A stretch of DNA of 64,000 bases from Helichrysum umbraculigerum (GCA_949592205.1 CATIUR010000004.1:88648337-88712336); one strand, 5' to 3'. Numbered from the stretch's first letter, positions 10,935 through 24,700 are shown. Notes: generated by a model from the letters alone, not told the origin. A program made the numbers and translations.

Positions 10935-11031
10935 ATAGTTTGAGGTGTTTTGAATTGATTGGATTGATTGAAAGATGGACTGATGCAAAGTGGCTAAGTG
11001 AAACTTATGAGTTTTAGGAACGCATAAGTTT

Positions 11032-11041
11032 AGGGGGAGAT
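11032..11041 (+). other. Polypurine tract of copia-2
   Basis: AGGGGGAGAT directly precedes TGTTGGGC, the LTR start. Confidence 0.75.
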
Positions 11042-11819
11042 TGTTGGGCTAAAATGAAGTGTAACAGATTTGGGTCAGAATTGCTACTAAGTATAGTTCA
11101 CGCTGCTGGTTCAATCTGTTCTTGTTGCCAGTTACCATTCTCACCGCTAGTTCAACAGCAGTCACCACCGCTGGAGTTCTCACTGCCAGTTATGTTACAG
11201 TTCACGCTGCTAGGCTTATTCTCGCTGCCAGGCCAATTCAGACAGTTCTCACTGCCAGGCATAATGAAGTTCTCGCTGCTGGTTTCATTCACACTGCTAA
11301 GTGATCTGACATACTTTCCAGACTGTAAGATTCCATCTGTCCAATACCCATCATACGCGTGCTGGTGCATTACTGGAGCCACATGGAGGTGTCATAAACT
11401 TTATATTCTTAACTATATCTTGTGGAATATTTAGAGCATGCTTACATTAGTTTAGTGGATTACTTTTGTATAAGTAATGGGTCTAGGTTCATTGTAAATA
11501 GGTGTCTGTAAGTCTTGAATCATAAGTTCAAAGGTGTCTGAAAGTGTGATTACAGTAGTCTCTGTAAGTCATAACAAAATTGTTGAAGTCTCTAGGTTAC
11601 TTGTAACCCTGATACAATAAGTGTATCCGTATTATTATCAATAATAATATTGAGGCTTTGTGTAAACTTCTCTTGTTGTTTCATTACTGTTTTATTGTTA
11701 CAAACTTATTATTCTTCCTAACTCAACAAGTGTGATTCCGCAACTTCTTGTTGTTAATTCAAAGCTTGTGTGTGTGTAATATTATTCACTGTTTCTGTGA
11801 GTATATTTGGGACTTGTCA
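11042..11819 (+). mobile_element. 3' LTR of copia-2 (about 778 bp)
   Basis: It starts TGTTGGGC after the polypurine tract. The right end is set at GACTTGTCA because the next base continues the Tekay-A LTR (compare 20628 onward) and because the copia-3 LTR shows a similar end. It contains word array 3 and a weak TATA-like site (TATAAGT near 11469). Confidence 0.7.
11097..11300 (+). repeat. copia-2 word array 3 in the LTR
   Basis: Ten direct words of the type TTCTCRCTGCYAG start near 11097, 11119, 11138, 11162, 11177, 11201, 11219, 11246, 11270 and 11288. All are on the plus strand with irregular 15-27 bp steps. The intervening sequence is unrelated. Confidence 0.85.
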
Positions 11820-14545
11820 ACCGGTCTTTTTGTTTTATATATATATATTTTTATATATATAAATATATTTTATAATTAGGTATATTTATATATATGGACA
11901 AAAATTATTTATATATGTACATATATATATATGCGAACTTACAAACACGTAAACGATTATAATTGTACGAAACGAAATTTCGACTTAACGAGTTATTGAT
12001 AAGTTATATTTGATATAAAACTTTACGACACTAAATTTGGTACTAAAATTGTACACGACCGCGGGACATTATTTTATACAAATATTGAACGTTATAACTT
12101 TTGGGCCAAAATTATTATTTTGTTAAATGGTTAAAATAATTTGGTTAAGTGTTATTGGGCCACATTAATTGGGCCGAGATATTTGGGCCTTATTATTGGG
12201 CCAAACGAATTGGGCCAAACCCAACGGGTCGTGTAGTTTTAAAACACAAACTTAAACCGGATCGTTATATATATGAACGACGAACATTTATATATATATA
12301 TATATGCGATCGACAACAAACTTATATAAACGACGACGATAATTTGTATATATAAATATATATAAATAAACTTATGTTTTTAAAACATAAACGACAACGA
12401 TATATAGATATACATATATATATGTGCGACAATAACAAATGTTATATATATATATATATATATATGTACACGACGACAACAATTAATATATATATTCAAC
12501 TAGTAAGTATATATAAGTATATACTTACATGCATTCATTGTTTAACATATTTATCACCAACCAACTAAAATTGTACAAATACTTAAACGTGACAAATAGT
12601 CCGTGTACTTATATAAAGTATATTTATTTGCGTCTAGGTATTTGAGGGACGCATCTGGACTACTATATTACTAGCTGTTATTCGCTGAAGACTTGCTACT
12701 AGTGAGTTCACAGCCCCTACTTTCTAATTGTTTTAAATGTTTTTAATAACAGGGGTGGAAAACATAGAACTAAGTGATATAATATGCTACTTGATTTATA
12801 TAATTGCTCTGCATGTTAATATATACAACTTATTAACATGAATGCTTTCATGCCATTGAACTGTTTATATGAAATGTTTTCATATCATTAAACTTGAATT
12901 ATTTATATGAATTGTTTTCATATCGTTAAACTTGAACTATTTCTATGAAATGATTTTCATAACTATTTTGGGAATTAAGACAAAACAAATCTTGGTACGA
13001 ATCTAGGTTTACGTGAGGTAGTTGTAGTGCACATAAGTCCCAGTGCTTACAACCTATAACCATTAGCTAGGTGACTCTAGCCACTGAGTATACAGATAGT
13101 ACTATCGATTTGACAACCCTCCCAGGATATAACTCGTTGGTCATTCCAACCACACGACGGCAGTCGTAACGAGGAGTATATACTTACCATGTTACTGAGG
13201 CAACAACAAAACACTAGTCGTGGTTTGGTTATAGTACTAGGTGTCGTACTTTAACTCTAAAGGTTTAGCTCACCTTAGAGGGATCGTAGTCTATATTTCC
13301 CACTAAACAACAAAACAACTACAACTTGATTTGGAAAGGGTATTTCCTGTGCATACTTGATTTGGAAGGGGTACTTCCTGTGATACACGACTACTTTTAG
13401 GAAATGTTTACTTGAATGTTAAACCTGTATTTCCTACAAACTATTTGAAATGGAAATGTTTACTTGAATGTTAAACCTGTATTTCCTACAAACTATTTGA
13501 AATGGAAATGTTTACTTGAATGTTAAACATGTATTTCCTGTGATAACTAATAGGATAGGTGTTCCTACACGATAACTATTTTAGAAATATTTTCCTTGAT
13601 TGGATAAACTAGTATTTCTAAAACATAACTATTTAAAAATGTTTTCGTTGATTGGATAAACCAGTATTTCTAATGCTTAACTATTTTTAGAAATGTTTTC
13701 CTTGATTGGATAAACCAGTATTTCTAACGCTTAACTATTTTTAGAAATGTTTTCCTTGATTGGATAAACTTGTATTTCTTACAAAGTATTTAGGAAATGT
13801 TTATCATATTTGAATAGACCTGTTTTTCCTTCTAAATGATTAACTGTATTAACAACGACTATTAAACTACAAACTTAGTTTGGAAATAGCATTTTCCTGA
13901 GCTTACTTATTTGGAACTATACAACTAAAAGGAAATGTTTACTTTGATTAGTTAAACCTTTGTTTCCTGCGAACTGCTTATTAGGAAATGTTTTTGAGTA
14001 AACCGGTGTTTCCTACACAACAAACTACTTGTATTAAGAAAGAGGTTTCTTACAAACTATTTAGGAAATGTTTTCTTTAATTAGAATAACTTGTGTTTCC
14101 TACTATACATAGAAACATTATGTTTGTGTACATGAATGATATATACAAAACTTGGTTTAACTACGTATATACAAACCTGTGAATTCACTCAACATTCAAT
14201 GTTGACGTTTTACTATGTTTTTCAGGGAATTAGGACTCAGGTATTGATGCATGCATAACGGACGTAAGTTACCTACGACGAATTAGGATGCCACTTTTGG
14301 GACAAAATGTATTTTACAATACTATTATTTCTACGACTCAACAAGTCGTAGTTTTTGTAATTACTTTTATATTAATGGCATCTTAATTACTGTTCTGCAA
14401 TGATCATAAGCTCTGATACAGTGAATGCACTATTATAACGTCAACACCCCCGCTGTTAAACTGTAAACTAAAATGCTTCCGCTAATTAACTAAAGCTTCT
14501 GCTAAACCATTAATAAACGAGATTATCGATTTTGGGGGTGTGACA
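11820..14545 (+). mobile_element. Tekay-A 5' LTR, right-hand part
   Basis: It aligns with 20628-21797 plus 25461-27102, with only a handful of substitutions by eye and differing TA-repeat lengths. The start is cut by copia-2. At 12895-12910 it preserves the empty site for the solo LTR found in the other copy. There are no credible genes. Confidence 0.9.
13399..14105 (+). repeat. Tekay-A LTR inverted-word array (AGGAAAT ... ATTTCCT)
   Basis: Inverted half-words recur at fixed distance. The first three units have 23-nt spacers (13399-13435, 13451-13487, 13503-13539). The next four, AGAAAT-N25-ATTTCT, have 25-nt spacers (13583-13619, 13635-13671, 13689-13725, 13743-13779). More degenerate units follow. 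The array is duplicated in the 3' LTR at about 25955-26665. Confidence 0.85.
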
Positions 14546-14549
14546 GACT

Positions 14550-14561
14550 TGGTATCAGAGC
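14550..14561 (+). other. Primer binding site (initiator tRNA-Met)
   Basis: TGGTATCAGAGC begins 4 bases after the LTR end at 14545. It complements the 3' end of plant initiator tRNA-Met. Confidence 0.9.
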
Positions 14562-15589
14562 CATTGGTTATAGCGAACTAGAAGTCTTTAAGTTACCTGA
14601 AAGCCTTAGAGACCTAGACTATAGCCTTGGCTAGAACACTTATGCATTCATACATTGCATAACTCTATATCACTACGTAATTACTAAATATATTACGAGT
14701 GTGATTAACGAACGTCCTATACACGTGATCGACTCCAACGATGAACCGATAGAGCACAACTATAACCTCGATACTGTGTCTGTCAATGAAAACTTAACGA
14801 CTATGTCTGCTCCAACGTCCAACGTGACACCTGGTGTAGATGAAACAACGAATATGTTTGAGGAACTACTGAAGGTACTACCTCTTAAGAAACTCAAGAA
14901 TACCCATGCTACCATGCCCGAGTAGCCCGAGTACAGATGCTAGAAGAGCGTGCTCGAGTGGCAGAGAGTGTAGCTGGGGTCAGCATGATGATGACTATAA
15001 TAGGGTAGTTATGGGAACGTACTTATCCTATCTTCGTTAAACTTACATATGGCGGACTATGCCTATGATGTACTATATTAAAACTTATATTCGATGGATA
15101 TATATAAATCCCATCACACTTTAGATGAACACTCTAGTATGTACGTCTTCACTGCTTGCCTTCTTTGAATCACTCACATCTATATTCGTAACTCTTGTGT
15201 TGAGTTTGTATGAACCTGATCGTGTTAAGCGGTGATGAAAAGAAGTATGTATTTAGCATCATATAATGACGCCTGGCCAACGTGATTATATTATACTATG
15301 TACATATGGGTGTTTCAAAATCGTAAGATACGTAATGGGGATAACAATAACCCTTTCTTATTCATTCAATAATTTAGCAACGAAACATTAGGAACGATTG
15401 ACAAAACGACACACTACCCACGATTGAAGCAATATGAGAAATCATTTATTAAGGAGTAACTGAAAATATTACCCGACACGAGGTGATTCGTACTCAAAAC
15501 AATGCTATGAAGGATAACTGAAACACTAGAGTTGAAATTGATGGAATCCCAACTAAAGGAAAAAGCTCGAGACATGTGAGAGACACCAC
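14562..15589 (+). other. Tekay-A leader and decayed gag region
   Basis: This kilobase holds no intact gene. A 74-codon acidic frame (14701-14925) occupies the place where Tekay-D has a 158-codon leader ORF, but I see no clear similarity. The rest should be gag and is too decayed to align by eye. Confidence 0.5.
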
Positions 15590-15780
15590 AGTGGAGAGTG
15601 TACTCTATATGGTAACTGCAAGCAGTGGGGCCATCGAACCCAATATTGCCAAAACAACCTTTCCACCAGAGCCAATGATGAGCGACAAAACAATGGGTGT
15701 TTCGAGTGAGGTGACCCAAAACCACTACCGAAATCAGTAAAGCTCAACAATTGCAACAACAACAATATTATGCCCCTATG
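15590..15780 (+). pseudogene. gag: Tekay-A gag zinc-knuckle remnant
   Basis: Forward translation near 15605-15660 gives GNCKQWGHRTQYC, a CCHC-type zinc knuckle like the two in Tekay-D gag. A second, GCFE, is followed at once by a stop codon. A nucleocapsid remnant. Confidence 0.6.
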
Positions 15781-15785
15781 ATATT

Positions 15786-18700
15786 GATTAGGATGTCAAT
15801 TTGAGTTTATGTCTTGTGAAGTTAGACCACTCTTAGACATTGAATCCCGTAAGTTGGATAACAAGTATACTATAAAACTAACCGATGGTAAGTTGATCGA
15901 ATCAGGAAAAATAGTACCGGAATGTGCCCTAACGTTAGAGGGACATTTCTTCGAAATAGACTTGCTATCGGTAGAATTGGGAAATTTTCGTCATCGTAGT
16001 CGGTATGGACTAGTTGTCGAGGAATCTTGCAAAGATTGTTGTTTTGATAGATTGGTACGTCTACCATTATTGACAGAGGAGAAACTTGGGGATACAAGGA
16101 GATAAAAGATAGAGTGCCGTAAAGATGATTACTTGCTTAAAAGCTAGTAAATATCTCCAACAGGGATATCCAACATCTTTGGCACACGTCATAGAAAAGA
16201 AACCCGAGGAACAACGCATAGACGACATACTTGTAGTACAAGACTATCCGGGAGTGTTTTCCTGATGATCTTCCAGGATTACCACCTCCGCAATAAGTCA
16301 AATTTCGCGTCGATCTGGTGCCCAGAGCCGCACCAATCACTCGCTCACCTTATCGTCTAGCTCCATCAGAAATGCAAGAACTGTCTACACAGTTGCAGGA
16401 GCTCTTAGACTTAGAATTCATCCGACCGAGCTTTTCACCTTGGGGATTTCCGGTTTTGTTTATCAAGAAGAAGGATGGATCCATGAGGATGTGTATCGAC
16501 TAGCGAGAGCTGAATAAGGTAACTGTCAACAACCAATACCCGTTACCACGCATCGACGATCTGTTGATCAGCTACAAGGATCGAGTTACCACTCGAAGAT
16601 CGACCTACATTCTGGTTATCATCAATTGAAGGTACGAGAAGAGAATGTACCAAAGACCGCGTTTTGGACTCTTCATGGTCATTATGAGTTCCTAGTCTTG
16701 CCGTTTGGACTGACTAACACGCCTGCAATATTCATGGATCTCATGAACAGGGTATGCAAACCCTATCTTGATAAATTCGTCATTGTGTTCATTGATGATA
16801 TTTTGATATACTCGCAAACTAAAGAGGATCACGATCAACACTTAAGACTTATTCTTCAACTACTTGAGAACGAGAAACTGTATGCTAAGTTCTTCAAATG
16901 CGATTTTTGGATGAGAGAGGTACATTTCCTAGGTCACGTGATTAACGACAAGGGAATTCATGTGAACCCATCTAAAATAGAGGCGATCAAAAACTGGGAA
17001 GCGCCAAAAACTCCCACAGAGATTCGACAATTTCTTGGTCTAGCTGACTATTACCGTCAATTTATCGAAAACTTTTCCAAAATAGCCCAGTCACTCACCA
17101 CCTTAACGCAGAAGGATAAGAAATTCGAATGGGGAGAGAAACAAGAGAACGCTTTCCTACTGTTGAAACAAAAGTTGAGCACCGCACCAATCCTATCCTT
17201 ACCCGAGGGAACAGAGAACTTCATCGCTTATAGCGATGCCTCACACCAAGGATTAGGTTGCGTCCTCATGCAAAACAACAAAGTCATTGCTTATGCATCT
17301 CGTCAATTGAAGATTCACGAGAAAAATTATGCAACGCATGACCTAGAGTTGAGAGCAGTCGTTTTTGCACCCAAGATCTCGAGACACTACCTATATAGTG
17401 CAAAGTGTATGATCTCACCGACCACAAGAGTCTACAACACATATTTCGACCAGAAAGAACTCAACATGAGACAACGACGTTGGGTCGAATTGCTGAACGA
17501 TTACGACTGTGAAATCAAGTATAATTGGGCAAGGCTAATGTAGTAGCGGATGCCCTGAGTCGTAAAGAGAGCATTAAACCTCGTAGAGTTCGAGCTTTGG
17601 TACTAACAATCCGCTCGAATCTTATTACTAAAATTCGCAATGCACATCGAATAGCTTTCACCGCTGAGCGCATGAAAGATGAGTTCCTGAAGGGAATGGA
17701 GAAACAACTCGAAACGAAAGAGAATGAAGTGTTATACTTCATGAACCAAATTTGGGTACCGTATGACAATGATATACGCAGACCGATATTGGACGAAGCT
17801 CACAATTCCAACTACTCAATTCATCCTGGTGCAGACAAGATGTACCAAGATGTGAAAGGCTTCTATTGGTGGCTAAACATGAAGAGAGACATCGCTACTT
17901 ATGTCAGCAAATGTCTAACTTGTTCAAAGGTCAAGGTTGAATATCAAAAACCTTCAGGACTTTTGCAACAACCAGAGTTGCCACAATGGAAATGGGAGCA
18001 CATAACGATGAACTTCATCACAAAACTACCAAAGACATCAGCCGGCGCTGATTCGATTTGGGTGATTGTCGACCGATTGACAAAATCAGCTCACTTCATT
18101 GCTATCAAAGAAACGACAAATTGGAGAAACTATCAAGGATCTATTTGAAAGAGATCGTTTCTCGACACGGAGTGCCGTTATCCATTATCTCAGATAGAGA
18201 TAGTAGATTTACATCTCGTTTCTGGCAAACACTACAACGGGCTTTAGGTACTCGACTCGACATGAGTACAGCCTATCATCTACAAACCGATAGTCAGAGT
18301 GAACGAACGATTCAAACGCTCGAGGATTTGTTACAAGCGTGTGTGATTGACTTTGGAGGAAATTAGAATGCTCACCTTCCATTAGCAGAGTTCTCCTATA
18401 ACAACAGTTATCACACCAGTATTCAGATGGCACCATTCGAAGTTTTCTATGGACACAAATGCCGATCACCACTCTGTTGGGCAGAGTTGGGTGACAGACA
18501 ACTATCCGGGTCTGAGATTTTCCAAGGAACCACGGACAAGATATCTCAAGTATTGAACCGACTGAAAACGGCGCGAGACCGACAAAAGAGCTACGCCGAT
18601 AATCGCCGAAAACCATTGGAGTTTCAAGTAGGTGACAAGGTCCTACTCAAAGTATCGCCTTGGAAAGGGATAGCACGTTTTGGAAAATGAGGAAAATTGA

Positions 18701-19110
18701 ACCCACGATAAATAGGACCGTTTGAAATCCTTGCTAGGATTGGTCCTGTAGCCTATAAGCTCAAACTACCGCAAGTAAGCTCAAACTACCGCAAGAGCTT
18801 AGCATCATTCACGACACTTTCACATTAGTAATATTAAGAAGTGTCTTTATGATGAAACGTTAATTTTACCTCCCGATGAAGTCTACATCGACTCACGACT
18901 CAACTTTGTGGAGGAACCGATCGAAGTATCTGACTCGAAAATATAAAAACTACAAAATAATCGGATTAAACTAGGCAAAGTTCATTGGAACTCGAAGCAC
19001 ATTCCCAAGTAAACTAAACACATGGGATCATCTTTAGGTTAAACGCGAAGATGAAATGAGAAAGAAGTACCCTCTCCTGTTTGAACAATGCAACCGACAC
19101 GAATAACTCA
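15786..19110 (+). pseudogene. pol: Tekay-A pol: protease, RT, RNase H, integrase, decayed chromodomain region
   Basis: Pieces collinear with Tekay-D pol are protease (15809-16030), RT (SPWGFPVLFIKKKDGS near 16440; FIDDILIYS near 16790), RNase H (AYSDASHQGLGCVLMQ near 17225), integrase zinc region (HPGADKM through CLTCSKVK, 17820-17935) and core (SDRDSRFTSRFW near 18190). The end, GPFEILARIGPVAYKL, leads into a decayed chromodomain. Breaks include TAG 16501-16503, a one-base loss near 16563, shifts near 17410 and 17525, a stop at 18146, TAG near 18364 and TGA near 18688. The frame is dead, yet the LTRs are almost identical. Confidence 0.9.
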
Positions 19111-19139
19111 AATTAAATCTCGGGACGAGATTTCGCTAA

Positions 19140-19150
19140 CGAGGGGAGAA
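19140..19150 (+). other. Polypurine tract of Tekay-A
   Basis: CGAGGGGAGAA precedes TGTGACA, the 3' LTR start. Tekay-D has AAGGGGAGAA in the same place. Confidence 0.8.
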
Positions 19151-20569
19151 TGTGACAATCCTCAAATTAGGGTACTAATTCTTAACTAAGTACATGTATT
19201 ACCTAGAGTAATTCTCTGGATTAGTGAATTCAAAACAATGTTTATGTGATAAGTTTTGTGAAACTTACTATTTGAATACGTGACTATTGGTAAATCGTAG
19301 ATTATGTGTGTGTGTATATATATATATAGGTATATATATATAATAATTACGTACTAAACGAACGCGTTAAACTCGACAAACTCAATACAATAAAGTTGAT
19401 GATACAAAATAATTAATAATTCAAAAATTATTAATTACAAATATTAGATATTTATAATATTGAGATAATATAATATATTATACGTTTTATATTAAATGTA
19501 TCGAGCGTGATACAAAAGTTCAAAAAAAAAGAACTTCAAAATACTTTTGAACAATTTTTATTTGAAACTGTTATAGAAAAGTATTAGAACAAAAATAAAA
19601 CGGAAACTTTTAGACTGCTATTTAGGACGCGTTATACACGAACAGAAACAATTATAAAACGTACCTAAAGGTCGAAAATAATAAAAGTATTTATTTTCCC
19701 GTTACTGTTTTAGTATTTGGAACATTACTTCAAAATATAAATTTCAAATTTGACTGAAATCTTGCACGCAATTTCACCGTACAGTACTTCTGCTGTAACC
19801 AATTTTATTAATGATTTTAATAAAATATTTCATTTTTATAAATATCAATTACTAAGTTTAAAATATAAATTAAACTAACGAATAATTGATTTATACACGA
19901 AGTACCACAAATTATGCCCGTACACGAAATTAACAGGTTAAATACCTAAACTATTACCCAAAATAAAATATCTGGGGGACATATATGTACCGAGCCATCC
20001 CTCCATTTGACAATATGCATATGATATAATCTAAATATGTATACTCCCTCCCATACAAACTCAATTATTTGCAACCACCAACCAATTTCTTCTCCGTATG
20101 TGTGGGTGCATCGACTAGAACAAGAGGGAGTAACCAGCAGAAGGATTTCTTCACCATTTTCACACCAAAAATCATCTTCATAACCTACAAGCACTTCATC
20201 ATCAAACCAAAACAATGAGCACATAAACATCATCTTCAACTCATCTCGTCGCCATCATCATCTCGTCATCATCATCCAAAATCATTGTGAGGAACAATTC
20301 TCCATTTTGATTTCATTTATATAAACTATGATTTTGAAATTTGGTTTGATGATGTTGTAAAAACTTGTTAAAATGTGGTATAATACGAATATATAGCATA
20401 TTAGTGTGGATTAACATGTAAAAACGAGATTAAAACGAAAACCATATGTATATGTACTCGAACAGAGACCGAATGGCATGGGTGACAAACAAAGGATTTT
20501 TGGTTAATTTTAAAAAGCACCTAAACACATAAATACAATTTATTACAATTAGAAACTAATAATGACACT

Positions 20570-20640
20570 TAGCCTAGTGGTTTCTTCCTTGTGTAAAGAA
20601 AAGAAAGGTCACAGGTTCGAGTCCTGTGACCGATCTTTTT
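20570..20640 (+). other. tRNA-like / SINE-head motif with pol III A and B boxes
   Basis: TAGCCTAGTGG (20570-20580) resembles an A box and GGTTCGAGTCC (20614-20624) matches a B box. The B box lies in a T-arm with a 7-bp stem, GTCACAG/CTGTGAC. TTTTT at 20636 could be a pol III terminator. I cannot fold an acceptor or anticodon arm, so this is a SINE head or tRNA-derived fragment, not a tRNA gene. Confidence 0.5.
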
Positions 20641-21093
20641 GTTTTATATATATATTTTTTTATATATATAAATATATTTTATAATTAGGTATATTTATAT
20701 ATATGGACAAAAATTATTTATATATGTACATATATATATATATGCGAACTTACAAACACGTAAACGATTATAATTGTACGAAATGAAATTTCGACTTAAC
20801 GAGTTATTGATAAGTTATATTTGATATAAAACTTTACGACACTAAATTTGGTACTAAAATTGTACACGACCGCGGGACATTATTTTATACAAATATTGAA
20901 CGTTATAACTTTTGGGCCAAAATTATTATTTTGTTAAATGGTTAAAATAATTTGGTTAAGTGTTATTGGGCCACATTAATTGGGCCGAGATATTTGGGCC
21001 TTATTATTGGGCCAAACGAATTGGGCCAAACCCAACGGGTCGTGTAGTTTTAAAACACAAACTTAAACCGGATCGTTATATATATGAACGACG

Positions 21094-21096
21094 AAC

Positions 21097-21168
<72 letters not shown>
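21094..21168 (+). repeat. (TA)n microsatellite
   Basis: A long pure TA run. The matching site in the 5' LTR copy (12291-12305) is far shorter, so it expanded after insertion. A second TA run at 21306-21354 is also longer than its partner at 12443-12464. Confidence 0.95.
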
Positions 21169-21171
<3 letters not shown>

Positions 21172-21304
21172 ATCGACAACAAACTTATATAAACGACGAC
21201 GATAATTTGTATATATAAATATATATAAATAAACTTATGTTTTTAAAACATAAACGACAACGATATATAGATATACATATATATATGTGCGACAATAACA
21301 AATG

Positions 21305-21360
<56 letters not shown>

Positions 21361-21797
21361 GACGACAACAATTAATATATATATTCAACTAGTAAGTATA
21401 TATAAGTATATACTTACATGCATTCATTGTTTAACATATTTATCACCAACCAACTAAAATTGTACAAATACTTAAACGTAACAAATAGTCCGTGTACTTA
21501 TATAAAGTATATTTATTTGCGTCTAGGTATTTGAGGGACGCATCTGGACTACTATATTACTAGCTGTTATTCGCTGAAGACTTGCTACTAGTGAGTTCAC
21601 AGCCCCTACTTTCTAATTGTTTTAAATGTTTTTAATAACAGGGGTGGAAAACATAGAACTAAGTGATATAATATGCTACTTGATTTATATAATTGCTCTG
21701 CATGTTAATATATACAACTTATTAACATGAATGCTTTCATGCCATTGAACTGTTTATATGAAATGTTTTCATATCATTAAACTTGAATTATTTATAT

Positions 21798-24700
21798 TGT
21801 GACAACTCTCCAAATTAGGTATTAATTAACATTTAAGCATGTGCATTCTTACGCTAATTTCCTGATTAAGTTTTAACAAAACTTCTTGATGTGATGTAAG
21901 TCTAGCAAGCCTGGTACTTTTAAACAAAAAGTAATACGTAATAAGCAAGTATTAAAAGTTACGTACAAATATATCGGAACGAACCCGACAAAAATAATTA
22001 ACAAAAGTTTCGTGACACAAAAATACTTAATAATGTAATTATTAATTACGAGTATTTATATATCTATAACATATAGATATAAGGGTCTAATTTTACGTTT
22101 AACATAAAACGTATTATAAAACAAACAGAAATAATTCTAAAACGCGCATACGACGTCAAATCATAAAAATACAAATTTCCTTGTTCATTTGGAAGAAGTT
22201 AGAACATTACTTCAAAATATGAAATCCTAAATTAACTGAAATTTTGCGCTCAAATAGTTGAATGCAGTAAAATGTACAAAATTGTACATCTATTTAAAAT
22301 AATGATAACATCATTATATTGATTATAAATAACGAACCAGGAGAACACCTACACAATAAAAATGTAAAATGTTTATTTTTATATTGCTAAAATTATACCC
22401 GTACTCGAAATTGAGGTGCCAAAAATTGGCACCTAACTTCAATAATACAGAAGCATGGTTATGTTAAAACCATACTCCCTCCGTTCTCTCGGTGATCAAA
22501 CACACACACATAACCTCCAATAATTCTCCCAACCAACCTTCATCTTTTTCTTCTACTGGAGCAACAACAAGATCAGAGGCAACAACAATATATCATCATC
22601 ATCAACATACGATCTTCATCATCATCCTCACCATTTTCACTTTGTAAGAAAATCTCAAATCTTTAGTTTCTTTACTTCAAATTCGTTATATAACTTGTGT
22701 ACATATCATAATCTAAACATATAACATATAAATGTGATGATTACTTGATTGTTCATGAAAATGGTTTATAAAACCAAAAATATCAAAACCAAAATCGTTA
22801 TATAAAAACTTGTTAAAATGAAGTAATAACTTGTAAGAACGACATATAAACTTGTTAGGAACATTTGGTAACATAGTGTAAAGGATTTGAGCCAAATAAA
22901 ACCGTGTATATATGTATACAGTCGCGAACAGGGGTCTGGAACGAGCCACGAATACGGCGGATTCCTCTGAATCCGGCGTATTCCCAACCGAAAACCAAAC
23001 GAATCCGGCGTATTCACGGGAATACGGCGGATTCCCGTTTCTAAACAAGTCGAATACGGCGTATTCCGTTGAATACGGCGTATTCCCAAACCTTCACACG
23101 AACTACTTGATGAACACAAACGAATCCGGCGTATTCGATTGAATACGGCGGATTCCCCCCGAACTGGATTGAATACGGCGTATTCATTTAAATACGGCGT
23201 ATTCCCGAACCTAAAACGAAACCACATGAAAACCACGATGAATACGGCGGATTCACTCGAATACGGCGTATTCCGAATTTTGACTTGAATCCGGCGGATT
23301 CAAGGGAATCCGGCGGATTCCCAACCCTGACCAACAATTTGACTTTTACTTTAAAAACATAAACGCTCCCGTTAACGATTTCATTTATACGATACATTCA
23401 CGAGACATTGTAAACTATTAATAAAACATTAATGTGATATATCCGAGACACGGACTTTGGACTTATTTATTTCGTACGAACAAACGATATATGAATAAAT
23501 ACATATATGACCTATATATGAATACGAACTTTGTAAATTATACGTTTTGGGAAAACGATTACAATCGGGACATTTAAACTTCTTAACATTTATTAAACAA
23601 ATGTAATGATATTAAAAACAAATAATATTTATTTTATAAACAAAATAAATATATTATCAAGTTTTATATAACAAATAAAACTCGGCATGTTTTAAATACG
23701 AAACAACGTATTACAATATATATACATATATTCGAGGACACACGATATATATAGACACAAACGTATACGTGTTCTTAAACAAATGAAAACTTATATATTT
23801 TGATATACATAAACAATGTATTGATCAAACATATATACATACGACACTTAAGAATATATATTCACATATATATGTGCAAATGGATTACACGTTTAACAAA
23901 CGTACAACTTAATAATATACAACAAGTATATTTACATACGAATACATACATAAAACAAATATATGTACAAACAATGATATTTGAATAACGTTCAAATTAT
24001 ACGAACAACTATATACAAAGTATATGTACAAATGGAAACAAAACGACTTTCCGTTAAATTAGACAATTACATATTGATTCATATACTTAACCAAGTATAC
24101 GATGAAAGAAATAATAACAATATTTCTACTCAATGTCACCAACAAATACAACGACTTACATGATAAAGAAATCAACCATTTCTTCAAACGAACAAACTGT
24201 TAACATAAGTGATTAAAACAAATCAAACGTACTTATGTGAATATATTTATTGTATAGGTTAACATACCTTGGGCAAATATCTGTTTGGCTGCTAGCTTTC
24301 ATACCGAGCAAAACTACCGTGAGTTCACAGCCCCTACTTTGCAAATGTTTTATGCTTTTAAACATAGGGGTGTAAACATAGAAACTGCATGCAAATACAT
24401 GCATCAAATTATATAAATGCTTTATTGCTTTATACAACTGTTTGATATGAAATAACATTTTTACAATTGTTTTGGGAATTAGACACTGTATCCTAGTACG
24501 GACCCAGACTTGAAATGTGTGCATGAAAGACCTTATGTCATGCAGACTATAACCATTAGCTAGGTGACTCTAGCCACTGAGTATACGAATAGTACTATTG
24601 CCGTGACGACCCTCCTGTGGATGGAGCGTATACTTAACTGTCCTTCAGGCAAGAAACATAAGTTTTGGTTGTGGTTTGGTTATAGGGTTAGGTCGCGTTA

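Larger units (their letters stand above)
3490..11819 (+). mobile_element. copia-2: SIRE-like Ty1/copia retrotransposon, 5' part displaced
   Basis: The retained order is gag-protease linker, protease, integrase, reverse transcriptase and RNase H, word-array spacer with a TATA box, extra ORF, polypurine tract and 3' LTR. The 5' LTR and most of gag lie left of copia-1, outside the window. At the right end the sequence passes into the interior of a Tekay-A LTR, so copia-2 is inserted there. Confidence 0.85.

Noticed and set aside
20570..20640. True tRNA gene
   Set aside because: No acceptor stem or anticodon arm can be folded; only A/B boxes and a T-arm are recognisable.
22950..23320. Regular short repeats with spacers resembling a CRISPR array
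   Set aside because: The sequence is plant LTR DNA, words are palindromic and only 15 bp, gaps are 4 bp, and no cas genes occur.
22713..23397. Minus-strand and plus-strand open frames over the solo-LTR word array
   Set aside because: They arise from the repeated words and have no domain similarity.
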